Below, piece by piece: positions 36,320 to 43,105 of a stretch of DNA of 43,105 nucleotides (position 1 is its first letter; the number at the start of each line of letters is the position of its first letter). The stretch comes from a virus. A model generated the notes under the pieces. The model did not search any database, was not told the DNA's origin, and worked only from the letters and a program-made list of their open reading frames with translations. The DNA lies in the IMG/VR virus record IMGVR_UViG_3300037070_000842, positions 1 to 43,105 of that record. One strand, 5' to 3'. The position numbers were made by a program, and so were the translations under genes.

Positions 36320-39300
36320 CGCACCGCCTCCTCGTCGTCATCGGCCAGGAGCTGCGCTTGCCGCTCGCGTTGCGCCGTATCTGCGGCGCGGCTTGCAAGC
36401 TGGCTCGATGTCATGATCTGCCGCAACATCTGCATGCCGTGCATCGCGCTGGCATTGGCTTCCGCTGCAGCGAGCTGCCGCACCGCTTGCAGCTCGGCAA
36501 TGCGCGCGGCGTGCGCCTTCGCACGCGCAGCCTGCCTCTCACGCTCGGTCTTAGCGTGCCGCTCGACAAACTCCTGATGCTTGCGCGCCAGCTCCAGCTC
36601 GCGGGCAACCCGCTCAGCCTCGATGATGGCGCGCTGCTCAGCGCGGTATTCGTCCCAGCGCTTGCGGGTGTAGGTCGTGCCGGTCCAGACCTGGATCGGG
36701 TTGCTCGCGGGATTAGCTGGATTATAAACCGGGTTAAGTGTCGATCCCGTAATCGGTACGCTGCCAATCTCGATAGTGACGGTATAGTCAGCGCCTGCGG
36801 TAGAAACAGGAACGATGTTCTGCCCAATCAGCGGCAGCGAACCAGCAACAATCACATCGGAATAACGAGCCGTATAGAACGGCACGATCGCCGCGCCAAT
36901 AATCGGCACACTACCCGGTGCAATAGTGTCGCTAAATGCGCGCGTAAATGTAGGCGAGATCGTCTGCCCAACCAGCGGCACCGCACTCGGTGTGATCGTG
37001 TCGCTGACCGCAGAAACCGGCGAGATAGTCGCGCCAGTTATCGGAATGCTGCCCGCAACAATTACATCGGTGCTGGCATATACATCGACCAGAACCGCGC
37101 CGGTAATCGGCAGCGCACCAGCTGTGATCGTGTCAGTGCGACCGTAGGCGTCAGTGAGAACCGCACCACCGATCGGCACCGCACTCGGTGTGATCGTGAC
37201 CGTGCGACCGTAGGCGTCGATAAGAACCGCGCCACCAATCGGCAGCGTGCTCGGCGTGATCGTGTCAGTGTAGTGGGCAACATGGACCGGCGTGATCGCC
37301 TGTCCAACGATCGGTACCGCGCTGGCTTCGATCGTGTCGGTGTAGTTGATGCCTCCAGCAGAGAAAAGTGGTGTGACGTTTTGCCCGGCGATCGGGATCG
37401 CGCTGGCGGCGATCGTGTCGCTGAACGCCAGCAAATCAACAAGCGCCGCGCCAACGATCGGTAGTGTACCCGCCGTCAGTGTGTCGCTGAATGCCCGCAG
37501 GCCAGTGATTGTTGCGCCATTGATCGGTAGCGCGCCTGCGGTGATTACCTCGCTAATCGCATAGACCGGCGCGAGTGTTGCGCCGCCGATCGGCACGCTG
37601 CTCGGCGTGATCGTGTCGGCATAGTTGGCAGTGTAGACCGGCGCGACATCCTGCCCGGTGATGGGCACCGCGCCGGGCTCGATCGTGTCGCCGTACTCGA
37701 CGTTGCCGGTGCCCGGCACATAGTCGGGCACGACATCCTGCCCGGCGATCGGCACCGAACTGGCAGTGATCGTGTCGCTGCGCGCGAAGATGTCAGCGGC
37801 AAGCGCTTGGCCGCCAATGGGCAGCGCGCCCGCAACAATGGTGTCGCTGCGCGCGAACCTGTCAGCCGCGAGCGCCTGGCCGCCGATCGGCAGCGCGCTT
37901 GACGTTATTGTATCGCTGCGCGCGTGCCTGTCCGCAGCCAGCGCCTGCCCGCCGATCGGCAGCGCGCCTGCCTCGATCGTATCGACGTAGTCGGCAGGAG
38001 CGCCGCCGCGAAGAATGTACTCGGAATATTTAAGCGTCCCGTTATCGTTGGCGATGTACGGGAACACATATTTGCCAGCGCGAGTGTAGCTTGTTTGATC
38101 GCGCGAAAGATTTACTTCGGCCGAGACAACGGTCCCGGTCAAAGCAAGGTCCGCTGCCGCACCCCACGTTGCACCGCTGTCGGATGATGTCCTGACGACC
38201 AGATCGCTGCTGCTGTCTCGATAAAGAGCATAGACAATATTGTTGTCTACGGCCCCGCGAAGGGGAACGCCCAGCGTAGGCGCAGCAAGGGTCATCGTTG
38301 GATTGTCGGCGCTCGTCCAAGCAAAAGTATCGGTGCTTGCCAACCCAACATGCTTAACCGCGCCGCCGTCAGTCCAAGTCGCTACGTCAACAGTGGCGGC
38401 GTCAATATTAGCTGCTTGTGTGCCGAGAACGTTTGCGCTGGTCAGATGGCGCTGGAATGTGTCCGCGCCGATCGACGTAACGTGAAAAATAAAGTGCAGC
38501 CGGTTCGACAAGCCCAGCACAACCCTCGCACGCTGGGCGCCAGCACTATTAACCGCAACCGCCGAAGACCACGTATTAACGCCAGTCCGGCGCTTGTAGG
38601 ACATCACTCCATCTGTGCCGTTCTGCGCGCTGTTGTAGCCGACGACCACTTCATTGGTCGAACGAACGACAATGCCCGCATAGGGCAGATCAGTTCCACT
38701 GTCCTGCGTGTTCTCAGCAGTGACCAGCGTCTCGTTCAGTACGAACGTATCGGTCGAGGCGTCGAAGGTTATATATTTCTTGGTATAGGCCGTGCCGCTG
38801 GTGCCGTCTGTCAAAACGAGATGAAAGACGTTGCCAAGCTGGAAACCTGAGATGTAAGCAATCGCCGTCGTGAAACCGGTCAGTGTGTCGATGCTCGACC
38901 ACGATGTCGCCGGGTCCGTTGACTTGTACGCCTGCAACGTCGTTGCAGTGGTACCATCAACACCGAAGAAATAATAAGCGCCGTTGCTGGCCTTGAATGG
39001 TCCGACGCACGCAACATCAACGCTGATGCCGCTGATGGTGACAGGCGTTGGCAGAACGGTCTTGAACGCGCCTGTGACGAGGGAGTGTCCAGAACCTGCC
39101 GACGCCGTGGCCGTGATGTTGCCGGTGGCGGTTGTCGATCCCTTGACGGCATCGAAAATCGAAAGCGCAGTGTCTGCGCCAGTGGTGGTTATAGCGTCGG
39201 AGCGCTCAGTCCACGCATTAAAAATAGGATCGGTCGTGGTATCGGTCGCGCCGCTCGCCGTCGTCGGAGCCGTCGCGGCAGCGAGGCCCGATATCGTGCT

Positions 39301-39771
39301 CTCTTGTCCACCAGCACGCAGAACGACAAGCAGATCATTGGCCTGAGTTGTCGTAACGCCAGCAGCAACGTTAATCGCAGTAACGTTGGTGCCTGAAGTA
39401 ACAGCATTGCTGACATCGAACGCAACGCTTATGGCGTTTGGATTGCGATAAGCAATAATTCGACCGACGGCCACGCTCGGCGCTGTCGGGTGCGTGAATG
39501 TCAGGGCAGGATCAGACGCGCCCCTGACGATATACGCCATCAGGGCAGATGCCTGACCACCTGTCGTGGTCAGGACGTTATTATTCTTTTGCTCACCAAC
39601 GAGCGCCCAGCCGCTCGGCAGCGTTATGGATGTCGTGGACGCAATACGTGACGTGATACAGGCGACCAGTAGATCGCCTTCCTGCAGCCCGCTGATGCCT
39701 GTCGTGACAAGAGCGTGAGCTGTACCGGTGACCTCGACCGTGTTCGAGACGCCAACCAGCTTCCAAGCCAT
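36298..39771 (-). CDS. Giant tandem-repeat structural protein (1157 aa)
   Basis: The largest gene. Residues 1-250 are Thr/Ala/Val-rich and beta-like. Residues about 250-590 hold strand-turn units with SxDxGxTW-like words (SSDSGATWGAA) that look like a beta-propeller of the exo-sialidase/BNR kind. Residues 594-1017 are 18 tandem repeats of about 22 residues with consensus (S/T)DTI-x-(A/P)-(G/S)-(A/S)-(L/V)PI-x-G. Residues 1030-1157 are a charged coiled coil (AEQRAIIEAERVARELELAR) ending in acidic DDDEEAVRWLLDAE. Placed between portal-side genes and scaffold, it may be a head fibre or ejected adhesin. The function is inferred. Confidence 0.85.
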   Translation of the reverse strand: MAWKLVGVSNTVEVTGTAHALVTTGISGLQEGDLLVACITSRIASTTSITLPSGWALVGEQKNNNVLTTTGGQASALMAYIVRGASDPALTFTHPTAPSVAVGRIIAYRNPNAISVAFDVSNAVTSGTNVTAINVAAGVTTTQANDLLVVLRAGGQESTISGLAAATAPTTASGATDTTTDPIFNAWTERSDAITTTGADTALSIFDAVKGSTTATGNITATASAGSGHSLVTGAFKTVLPTPVTISGISVDVACVGPFKASNGAYYFFGVDGTTATTLQAYKSTDPATSWSSIDTLTGFTTAIAYISGFQLGNVFHLVLTDGTSGTAYTKKYITFDASTDTFVLNETLVTAENTQDSGTDLPYAGIVVRSTNEVVVGYNSAQNGTDGVMSYKRRTGVNTWSSAVAVNSAGAQRARVVLGLSNRLHFIFHVTSIGADTFQRHLTSANVLGTQAANIDAATVDVATWTDGGAVKHVGLASTDTFAWTSADNPTMTLAAPTLGVPLRGAVDNNIVYALYRDSSSDLVVRTSSDSGATWGAAADLALTGTVVSAEVNLSRDQTSYTRAGKYVFPYIANDNGTLKYSEYILRGGAPADYVDTIEAGALPIGGQALAADRHARSDTITSSALPIGGQALAADRFARSDTIVAGALPIGGQALAADIFARSDTITASSVPIAGQDVVPDYVPGTGNVEYGDTIEPGAVPITGQDVAPVYTANYADTITPSSVPIGGATLAPVYAISEVITAGALPINGATITGLRAFSDTLTAGTLPIVGAALVDLLAFSDTIAASAIPIAGQNVTPLFSAGGINYTDTIEASAVPIVGQAITPVHVAHYTDTITPSTLPIGGAVLIDAYGRTVTITPSAVPIGGAVLTDAYGRTDTITAGALPITGAVLVDVYASTDVIVAGSIPITGATISPVSAVSDTITPSAVPLVGQTISPTFTRAFSDTIAPGSVPIIGAAIVPFYTARYSDVIVAGSLPLIGQNIVPVSTAGADYTVTIEIGSVPITGSTLNPVYNPANPASNPIQVWTGTTYTRKRWDEYRAEQRAIIEAERVARELELARKHQEFVERHAKTERERQAARAKAHAARIAELQAVRQLAAAEANASAMHGMQMLRQIMTSSQLASRAADTAQRERQAQLLADDDEEAVRWLLDAE
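36720..37990 (-). repeat. 18 tandem 66-78 bp repeats coding for DTI-PI-G units
   Basis: The repeats lie within the giant gene. Each codes for about 22-26 residues; the invariant parts are DTI (or VTI, DVI) and, seven or eight residues later, PI-x-G followed by a variable tail of 8-12 residues. The first three and copies 11-13 are most alike, for example VPIGGAVLTDAYGR. Divergence at third codon positions indicates old duplication rather than recent slippage for most copies. Confidence 0.85.
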
Positions 39772-39800
39772 GTCAGGTCACCGGCAAATAGTTCGCGCGA

Positions 39801-40046
39801 CTATCGCTGCGGACGATGGTTCGTGCCGCCTGCAAGCAACGCCGCCGTCCGCGCAAGCTCGCCGTACTCGTCGCTCTTGATCGCGACCTCGCGCTTGGCT
39901 TCATTGATCAGCGCAACAGCCGCAGCGCGCTCCGCATTGGCCTCGCCATGCTTGCGGGCCTCACCCTGCAGCTTCTCCAATGCGGCATTCGCCGCCGCCA
40001 GTTCCTTCGCTGCTTTGTCACGCAGCGCAATGACATCAGATGACAT
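39801..40046 (-). CDS. Small coiled-coil protein (81 aa)
   Basis: Start MSSDVIALRDKAAKELAAAN with GGAAAGGA upstream, overlapping the stop of the preceding gene by 11 bases. Nearly the whole chain is a single Ala/Glu/Lys helix with heptad-like spacing (AALEKLQGEARKHGEANAER, AAAVALINEAKREVAIKSDE) and ends GGTNHRPQR. It may be a chaperone or trimerisation partner for the giant repeat protein that follows; this is inference. Confidence 0.72.
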   Translation of the reverse strand: MSSDVIALRDKAAKELAAANAALEKLQGEARKHGEANAERAAAVALINEAKREVAIKSDEYGELARTAALLAGGTNHRPQR

Positions 40047-40272
40047 TGAAACGTCCTTTCCTCGCCAGAGCTAGAAGTTCCTTACCTAGTGCCTGCGCCT
40101 GATCGGGCGCAATGTTGATGATCACGGACCCGTCGCTACGAACATCGCAGTCGCGCAAGCCCATCCTGATAGGCTCCTTGATCGCGCCCAGCACCTGTAT
40201 CTGGATCGTATTGATCGCGCGGCCAGCCATAACAAATGGCGTGCGCTTCAGGTCTAGAACGTGATCCACCAT
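40036..40272 (-). CDS. Small beta-type head-region protein (78 aa)
   Basis: The real gene is the C-terminal part of a longer open frame, starting at MVDHVLDLKRTPFVMAGRAI (40272), 12 bases after the previous stop. The chain NTIQIQVLGAIKEPIRMGLR followed by DCDVRSDGSVIINIAPDQA is a small strand-rich fold, then a short helix ALGKELLALARKG. Upstream residues in the frame are a shadow of the 145-residue gene. No family is recognised. Confidence 0.7.
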   Translation of the reverse strand: MVDHVLDLKRTPFVMAGRAINTIQIQVLGAIKEPIRMGLRDCDVRSDGSVIINIAPDQAQALGKELLALARKGRFNVI

Positions 40273-40283
40273 TGGCGGCCTCG

Positions 40284-40721
40284 TCAGTTGATGGTGAACA
40301 ACGCCCCCGCTGGAACTGTGTAGGTGTCGGTGTTCGCCATAGTGATGGCAGAGCCGTGGTTGATCCAACCCATCACCGGATTGAGCGGCGTCGTCGGGGT
40401 GTCGTTGATCCAGACCACATACTGGAATGTCGCGACCGCGCCGGTCGCCGTGAACACCACCTGCGTGCCGCTGACCGTGGTCGTCTGGCTGGTGCGCGCG
40501 TACGACAGCGTGGTCGTGGCACCTGTAAAGGCGTTGGCACCGTCGACCATCTGCGTATAACCACCGCCGGTCGTAATCTGCGTCACGTTCGACAGCAGGA
40601 ACCACGTCGTCGGCGATGGCGAGGTGTTGCTGAAGATCAGCCGACAGGTGTCCGAATTGAAATCGTGAACCTTGTTCGCGATGTCTTCGGAGAAAATATC
40701 CGGCTCAGTCCACGTTGCCAT
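40284..40721 (-). CDS. Beta-rich phage structural protein (145 aa)
   Basis: Start MATWTEPDIFSEDIANKVHD with AAGGAG eight bases upstream. It continues NSDTCRLIFSNTSPSPTTWF, then a Thr/Ala-rich beta part (TLSYARTSQTTTVSGTQVVF, FQYVVWINDTPTTPLNPVMG) and ends AGALFTIN. I know similar proteins in phages directly after portal genes; decoration or minor head protein is the usual guess. Position supports a virion role. Confidence 0.78.
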   Translation of the reverse strand: MATWTEPDIFSEDIANKVHDFNSDTCRLIFSNTSPSPTTWFLLSNVTQITTGGGYTQMVDGANAFTGATTTLSYARTSQTTTVSGTQVVFTATGAVATFQYVVWINDTPTTPLNPVMGWINHGSAITMANTDTYTVPAGALFTIN

Positions 40722-40741
40722 TGTCGTACTCCTTGTGTGAG

Positions 40742-43081
40742 TTAGTCCATCGGCTCGGTGTGGCTGATGCGATTGTTCGCATCGCGCACCAGCCGCATCC
40801 GCCTGGGCTTAGGCTGCATCATTGTCAGCAGCTGCTCGACCCGCGAGAAGTCGGGCTCCGGTGACTGCATCTGACCATTGCCATTCTCACCCTGCGGCTG
40901 TGGCGAGGTGGCGAGCTTCATCATCATTTCAAGCATCTTCATCTTGTGCTCTTCGACCTTGAACTGATGCTCGGCAACCCGCTGCTGCGCGTCGAGCTTG
41001 GCCCGCTCGTTGTCGCGAACGATCTCGGCCTGGGTCTTGTTCTTCTGGGTTTCGATGTCCGCCAGCGCCTGGGTCTTCTCGATCTCGGCCTGCGCCTGCA
41101 GCTGCATCATCTTCGGGTCAGGCTTCTCCTTCGGCGGCGGCTGCGTCGATGGATCGGTGAAGAACTCCTCGACCGCCGCATGGTCGTTCAACTTCACCAA
41201 CTCCTTGCCGGTGTTGTAGAGGTTCTGGGTTGTCACCAGATTGGTGAGCCCTGCGGTGATTGCCTTCTCCTGCATGCCCGCAATCATCATCACGCCCTGC
41301 AGCCGCTCACTCTTGCCGCCACTGCCAAGGCCCACCTTGACGGTCATGTCGGTGCGTTCTTTCCACTCGCGTGGATCGACACTGATCCATTCGTTACGCA
41401 GCCGCACGGTGTCGGCCTTGCTGCCATTCTTGCGGATCGTCGCATGCAGCAGCGAGAACAAATCCTTGATGCCGGTTTCGGCAAAGATGCGCGCGATCAA
41501 CTTCATGCGCGCCTGCGCGGCGCTGTGCTGTTGCACCACCGCTGTCGCACTCTGGTTCTGCAGCACATTGGCGTCGATGCCCTGGCCTTGCCGGGTGACA
41601 CCCGTGCGCCACTCGCGCGTCGTATCCAGATATTCCAACATCGGAAACACATGCCCGCCGATCGGTGGCGTGGACAGCGTGTTCAACCCACCGGGTTGCT
41701 TGGTACGCACGACCCCGCCAGGGCGAGACACAAGCAGATCGTCAATGGTGTTTTCGCTGGCATGGCTTTCAGCGATTTCAGTGCGTGGATTATTTGCGAG
41801 ATAAGCATTGTCCAGCAGTGCCCTGAGCAGCGCGGTCTTGATGCGCTGGATGTCCATGACCAGATCGGCAACGCTGCGGCCATAGAACCGGTGCGTGACG
41901 ATGACCGGGGTCATGCCCGCGAACGGGATCATGTCGACCTCGACAATGTCCTCCTCGCCGTCGCGCGTAAGGATGTCGCCCTGCGCTTCGGTGCCACCCG
42001 TGGTGACGCGGTAGAGCCGCGCCTTGCCGTCGCCCTCGTAGTCGAGCATCACGTAGTGCTCAGTCACGGTAACGAGGCGAGCTGCATCGTTGATGGTGTC
42101 GCCGCCATCGCTCGACCGGCTTTCATCCACCGTGTCGCGCGCCTGCTGCTCGCCGGTTTCGGAGGCGCGGTAGGTCGGCAGCTTCTTGATCACGTCCTCG
42201 TCGTAGCCCTGATCGAGCAGCTCCGACTGCGGCTTCTGGATTTCGTGAAAGCAGTAGGTGGTGTCCTGTATCGATCGCGCGTGACGGCTGATGCCGAACT
42301 CCTCTGGCGGCACCGGCTCGACCTTGGCGCACTCGTACTGGTAGCGATAAACGATCGTCAGATCGTGCAGCATCGGCGGCGGCGCAGGCGGCATCATCAT
42401 CTGCTGCCCAGGCGGTGCCGGTGGGGCTGCTCCAGGCATCGTCGGTGCCCCCGCCGCGCCCAACTCAGGCGTCGGCGGCGAGGGAGCAGCCCCTGGACCG
42501 ACAGGCTGCGCGGGGGACAGCGGAGCCTGCGGTTGCACCGCGTAGGGATCGGGCCGCATGCTGTGCGCCACCAGCTCAACGCCGGGCTGGCTCACCAGCA
42601 TCTGAAACGACATGTCGTCCTGATCGAGGTATGTCTCGCGCTCCTCGCGCTCCTTGCTGTGCCAATAGACCTTAGCGATACCAACCTTGCTCAGCAGCGC
42701 ATCCTTGATCATGCTGTAGAGCACAAGGAAGCCTGGGTTCTTGGTCATGAAGACGTGGTTGCAGTAGTCCGTCTCCTGCTCGGCGGCGGCGACATCCTCC
42801 TTGCTGACCGGATCGAACCGCACCGGGCGCTCGCTGCCGCAGAAAATATCCATCAGGCTCGGCATCAGCCCTTCGACGGTATCCGCGACATCGGTGGACA
42901 CCGCACTCGATCGGCCCTCCGCCACCGGCAGGTGTGCCTTCATGTCGCCCATGTAGTAGTCGAGCGCATCCTGGCGATCGCTGCTGAGCTTGCTGGATGA
43001 CTGCGAGGCGAGCGCCGAAGACCGCTCGCTGTCGAGGATTGCCTTCAGCTCGCGGACGGTCATCTTCTTGTTTTTAGCCAT
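40742..43081 (-). CDS. Portal protein, P22/podovirus type (779 aa)
   Basis: Dodecameric ring through which DNA enters and leaves the head. Start MAKNKKMTVRELKAILDSER at the ATG of 43081, overlapping the upstream stop as TGATG (the same DNA is at 101-105); an in-frame TTG six bases earlier is less likely. The head of the chain (QDALDYYMGDMKAHLPVAEG, SLMDIFCGSERPVRFDPVS, DYCNHVFMTKNPGFLVLYSM) is typical of the P22-like portal family. Residues about 181-238 are a Pro/Ala/Gly/Met-rich insert. The C-terminal third is a long Gln/Glu/Lys helix (barrel). Confidence 0.93.
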   Translation of the reverse strand: MAKNKKMTVRELKAILDSERSSALASQSSSKLSSDRQDALDYYMGDMKAHLPVAEGRSSAVSTDVADTVEGLMPSLMDIFCGSERPVRFDPVSKEDVAAAEQETDYCNHVFMTKNPGFLVLYSMIKDALLSKVGIAKVYWHSKEREERETYLDQDDMSFQMLVSQPGVELVAHSMRPDPYAVQPQAPLSPAQPVGPGAAPSPPTPELGAAGAPTMPGAAPPAPPGQQMMMPPAPPPMLHDLTIVYRYQYECAKVEPVPPEEFGISRHARSIQDTTYCFHEIQKPQSELLDQGYDEDVIKKLPTYRASETGEQQARDTVDESRSSDGGDTINDAARLVTVTEHYVMLDYEGDGKARLYRVTTGGTEAQGDILTRDGEEDIVEVDMIPFAGMTPVIVTHRFYGRSVADLVMDIQRIKTALLRALLDNAYLANNPRTEIAESHASENTIDDLLVSRPGGVVRTKQPGGLNTLSTPPIGGHVFPMLEYLDTTREWRTGVTRQGQGIDANVLQNQSATAVVQQHSAAQARMKLIARIFAETGIKDLFSLLHATIRKNGSKADTVRLRNEWISVDPREWKERTDMTVKVGLGSGGKSERLQGVMMIAGMQEKAITAGLTNLVTTQNLYNTGKELVKLNDHAAVEEFFTDPSTQPPPKEKPDPKMMQLQAQAEIEKTQALADIETQKNKTQAEIVRDNERAKLDAQQRVAEHQFKVEEHKMKMLEMMMKLATSPQPQGENGNGQMQSPEPDFSRVEQLLTMMQPKPRRMRLVRDANNRISHTEPMD

Positions 43082-43104
43082 CAGCAATTGCCCGCTGGTC
43101 TGAT
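42980..43104. repeat. Right copy of the 125-bp terminal overlap
   Basis: Identical to bases 2-126. This copy joins the portal gene to its full length; the left copy continues into the genes upstream of portal. Joining the two gives a circle without a gap or frameshift. Confidence 0.95.
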
Positions 43105-43105
43105 C

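Noticed and set aside
36358-37464. Plus-strand open frame of 368 codons with Arg/Asn/Asp repeats
   Set aside because: It is the reverse complement of the DTI-PI-G repeat region and owes its repeats to that gene.
36720-37990. Regularly spaced repeats resembling a CRISPR array
   Set aside because: The repeats are in frame, differ from each other, and code for a protein repeat; there are no invariant 25-40 base repeats with unique spacers.
40946-43000. Plus-strand open frame of 684 codons opposite the portal gene
   Set aside because: It is an antisense shadow of a GC-rich coding region; composition is dominated by Leu, Arg, His and Gly without any domain, and the portal on the other strand is clear.
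1-43105. tRNA, rRNA, insertion sequences, restriction-modification, toxin-antitoxin or retroelement genes
   Set aside because: I looked for cloverleaf-like sequences, transposases, methylase motifs and reverse-transcriptase motifs and recognised none.

Overview
The window is the essentially complete genome of a temperate, short-tailed (podovirus-type) bacteriophage, assembled as a circle. Bases 2-126 recur exactly at 42980-43104, so the unit is about 42,978 bp, cut open at the start of the portal gene. The base composition is GC-rich. A GcrA-like regulator, a family otherwise known from alphaproteobacteria, points to an alphaproteobacterial host; a Bradyrhizobium-like host is only a guess from protein style.

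Layout. The immunity region lies near 17.2-18.0 kb: a Cro-like gene on the minus strand (17233-17448) and a CI-like gene on the plus strand (17646-17999), with operator palindromes between them. The left (minus) early operon runs from 17.4 down to 9.7 kb: Cro-like, GcrA-like, a winged-helix protein, two PD-(D/E)XK nucleases, a Cys-rich protein, a 31-residue membrane peptide, a putative ssDNA-binding protein, a primase-helicase and four unassigned genes. The right (plus) operon runs from 18.4 to 24.45 kb: small DNA-binding and unknown proteins, an excisionase-like protein and a P4-type integrase.

The late genes are almost all on the minus strand and, read through the circle, form one long series from 9.5 kb down to 0.1 kb and then from 43.1 down to 24.55 kb. 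The order is putative small terminase, low-complexity virion proteins, membrane peptide plus amidase, lysozyme plus membrane protein, zinc-ribbon protein plus large terminase, two possible ejected enzymes, portal, accessory head proteins, a 1157-residue tandem-repeat protein, scaffold, SU10-type capsid protein, connector, gp10-like tail protein, three ejection-type proteins and a collar-domain tail fibre. A terminator at 24463-24489 separates the tail fibre from the convergent integrase. Many neighbours overlap as TGATG, TAATG or ATGA, which implies translational coupling.

Two plus-strand islands interrupt the late region. One (2952-3448) encodes a membrane protein and a helix-turn-helix protein. 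The other (6289-6977) holds four very small genes, each preceded by a copy of a TAGACCGG leader.

The most unusual signals are: (1) an operator-like word, TTTGTACC/GGTACAAA, in nearly every regulatory gap, suggesting repressor control of many separate promoters; (2) an untranslated stretch at 20852-21004 that can fold into hairpins with a 10-bp loop-to-downstream pseudoknot just ahead of a ribosome-binding site; (3) the four-gene TAGACCGG cassette; (4) a giant protein with 18 copies of a roughly 22-residue repeat inside the head operon; and (5) a large terminase whose coupled start gives it a twin-arginine-like N-terminus. All functions are inferred by reading the sequence; no database search was made.
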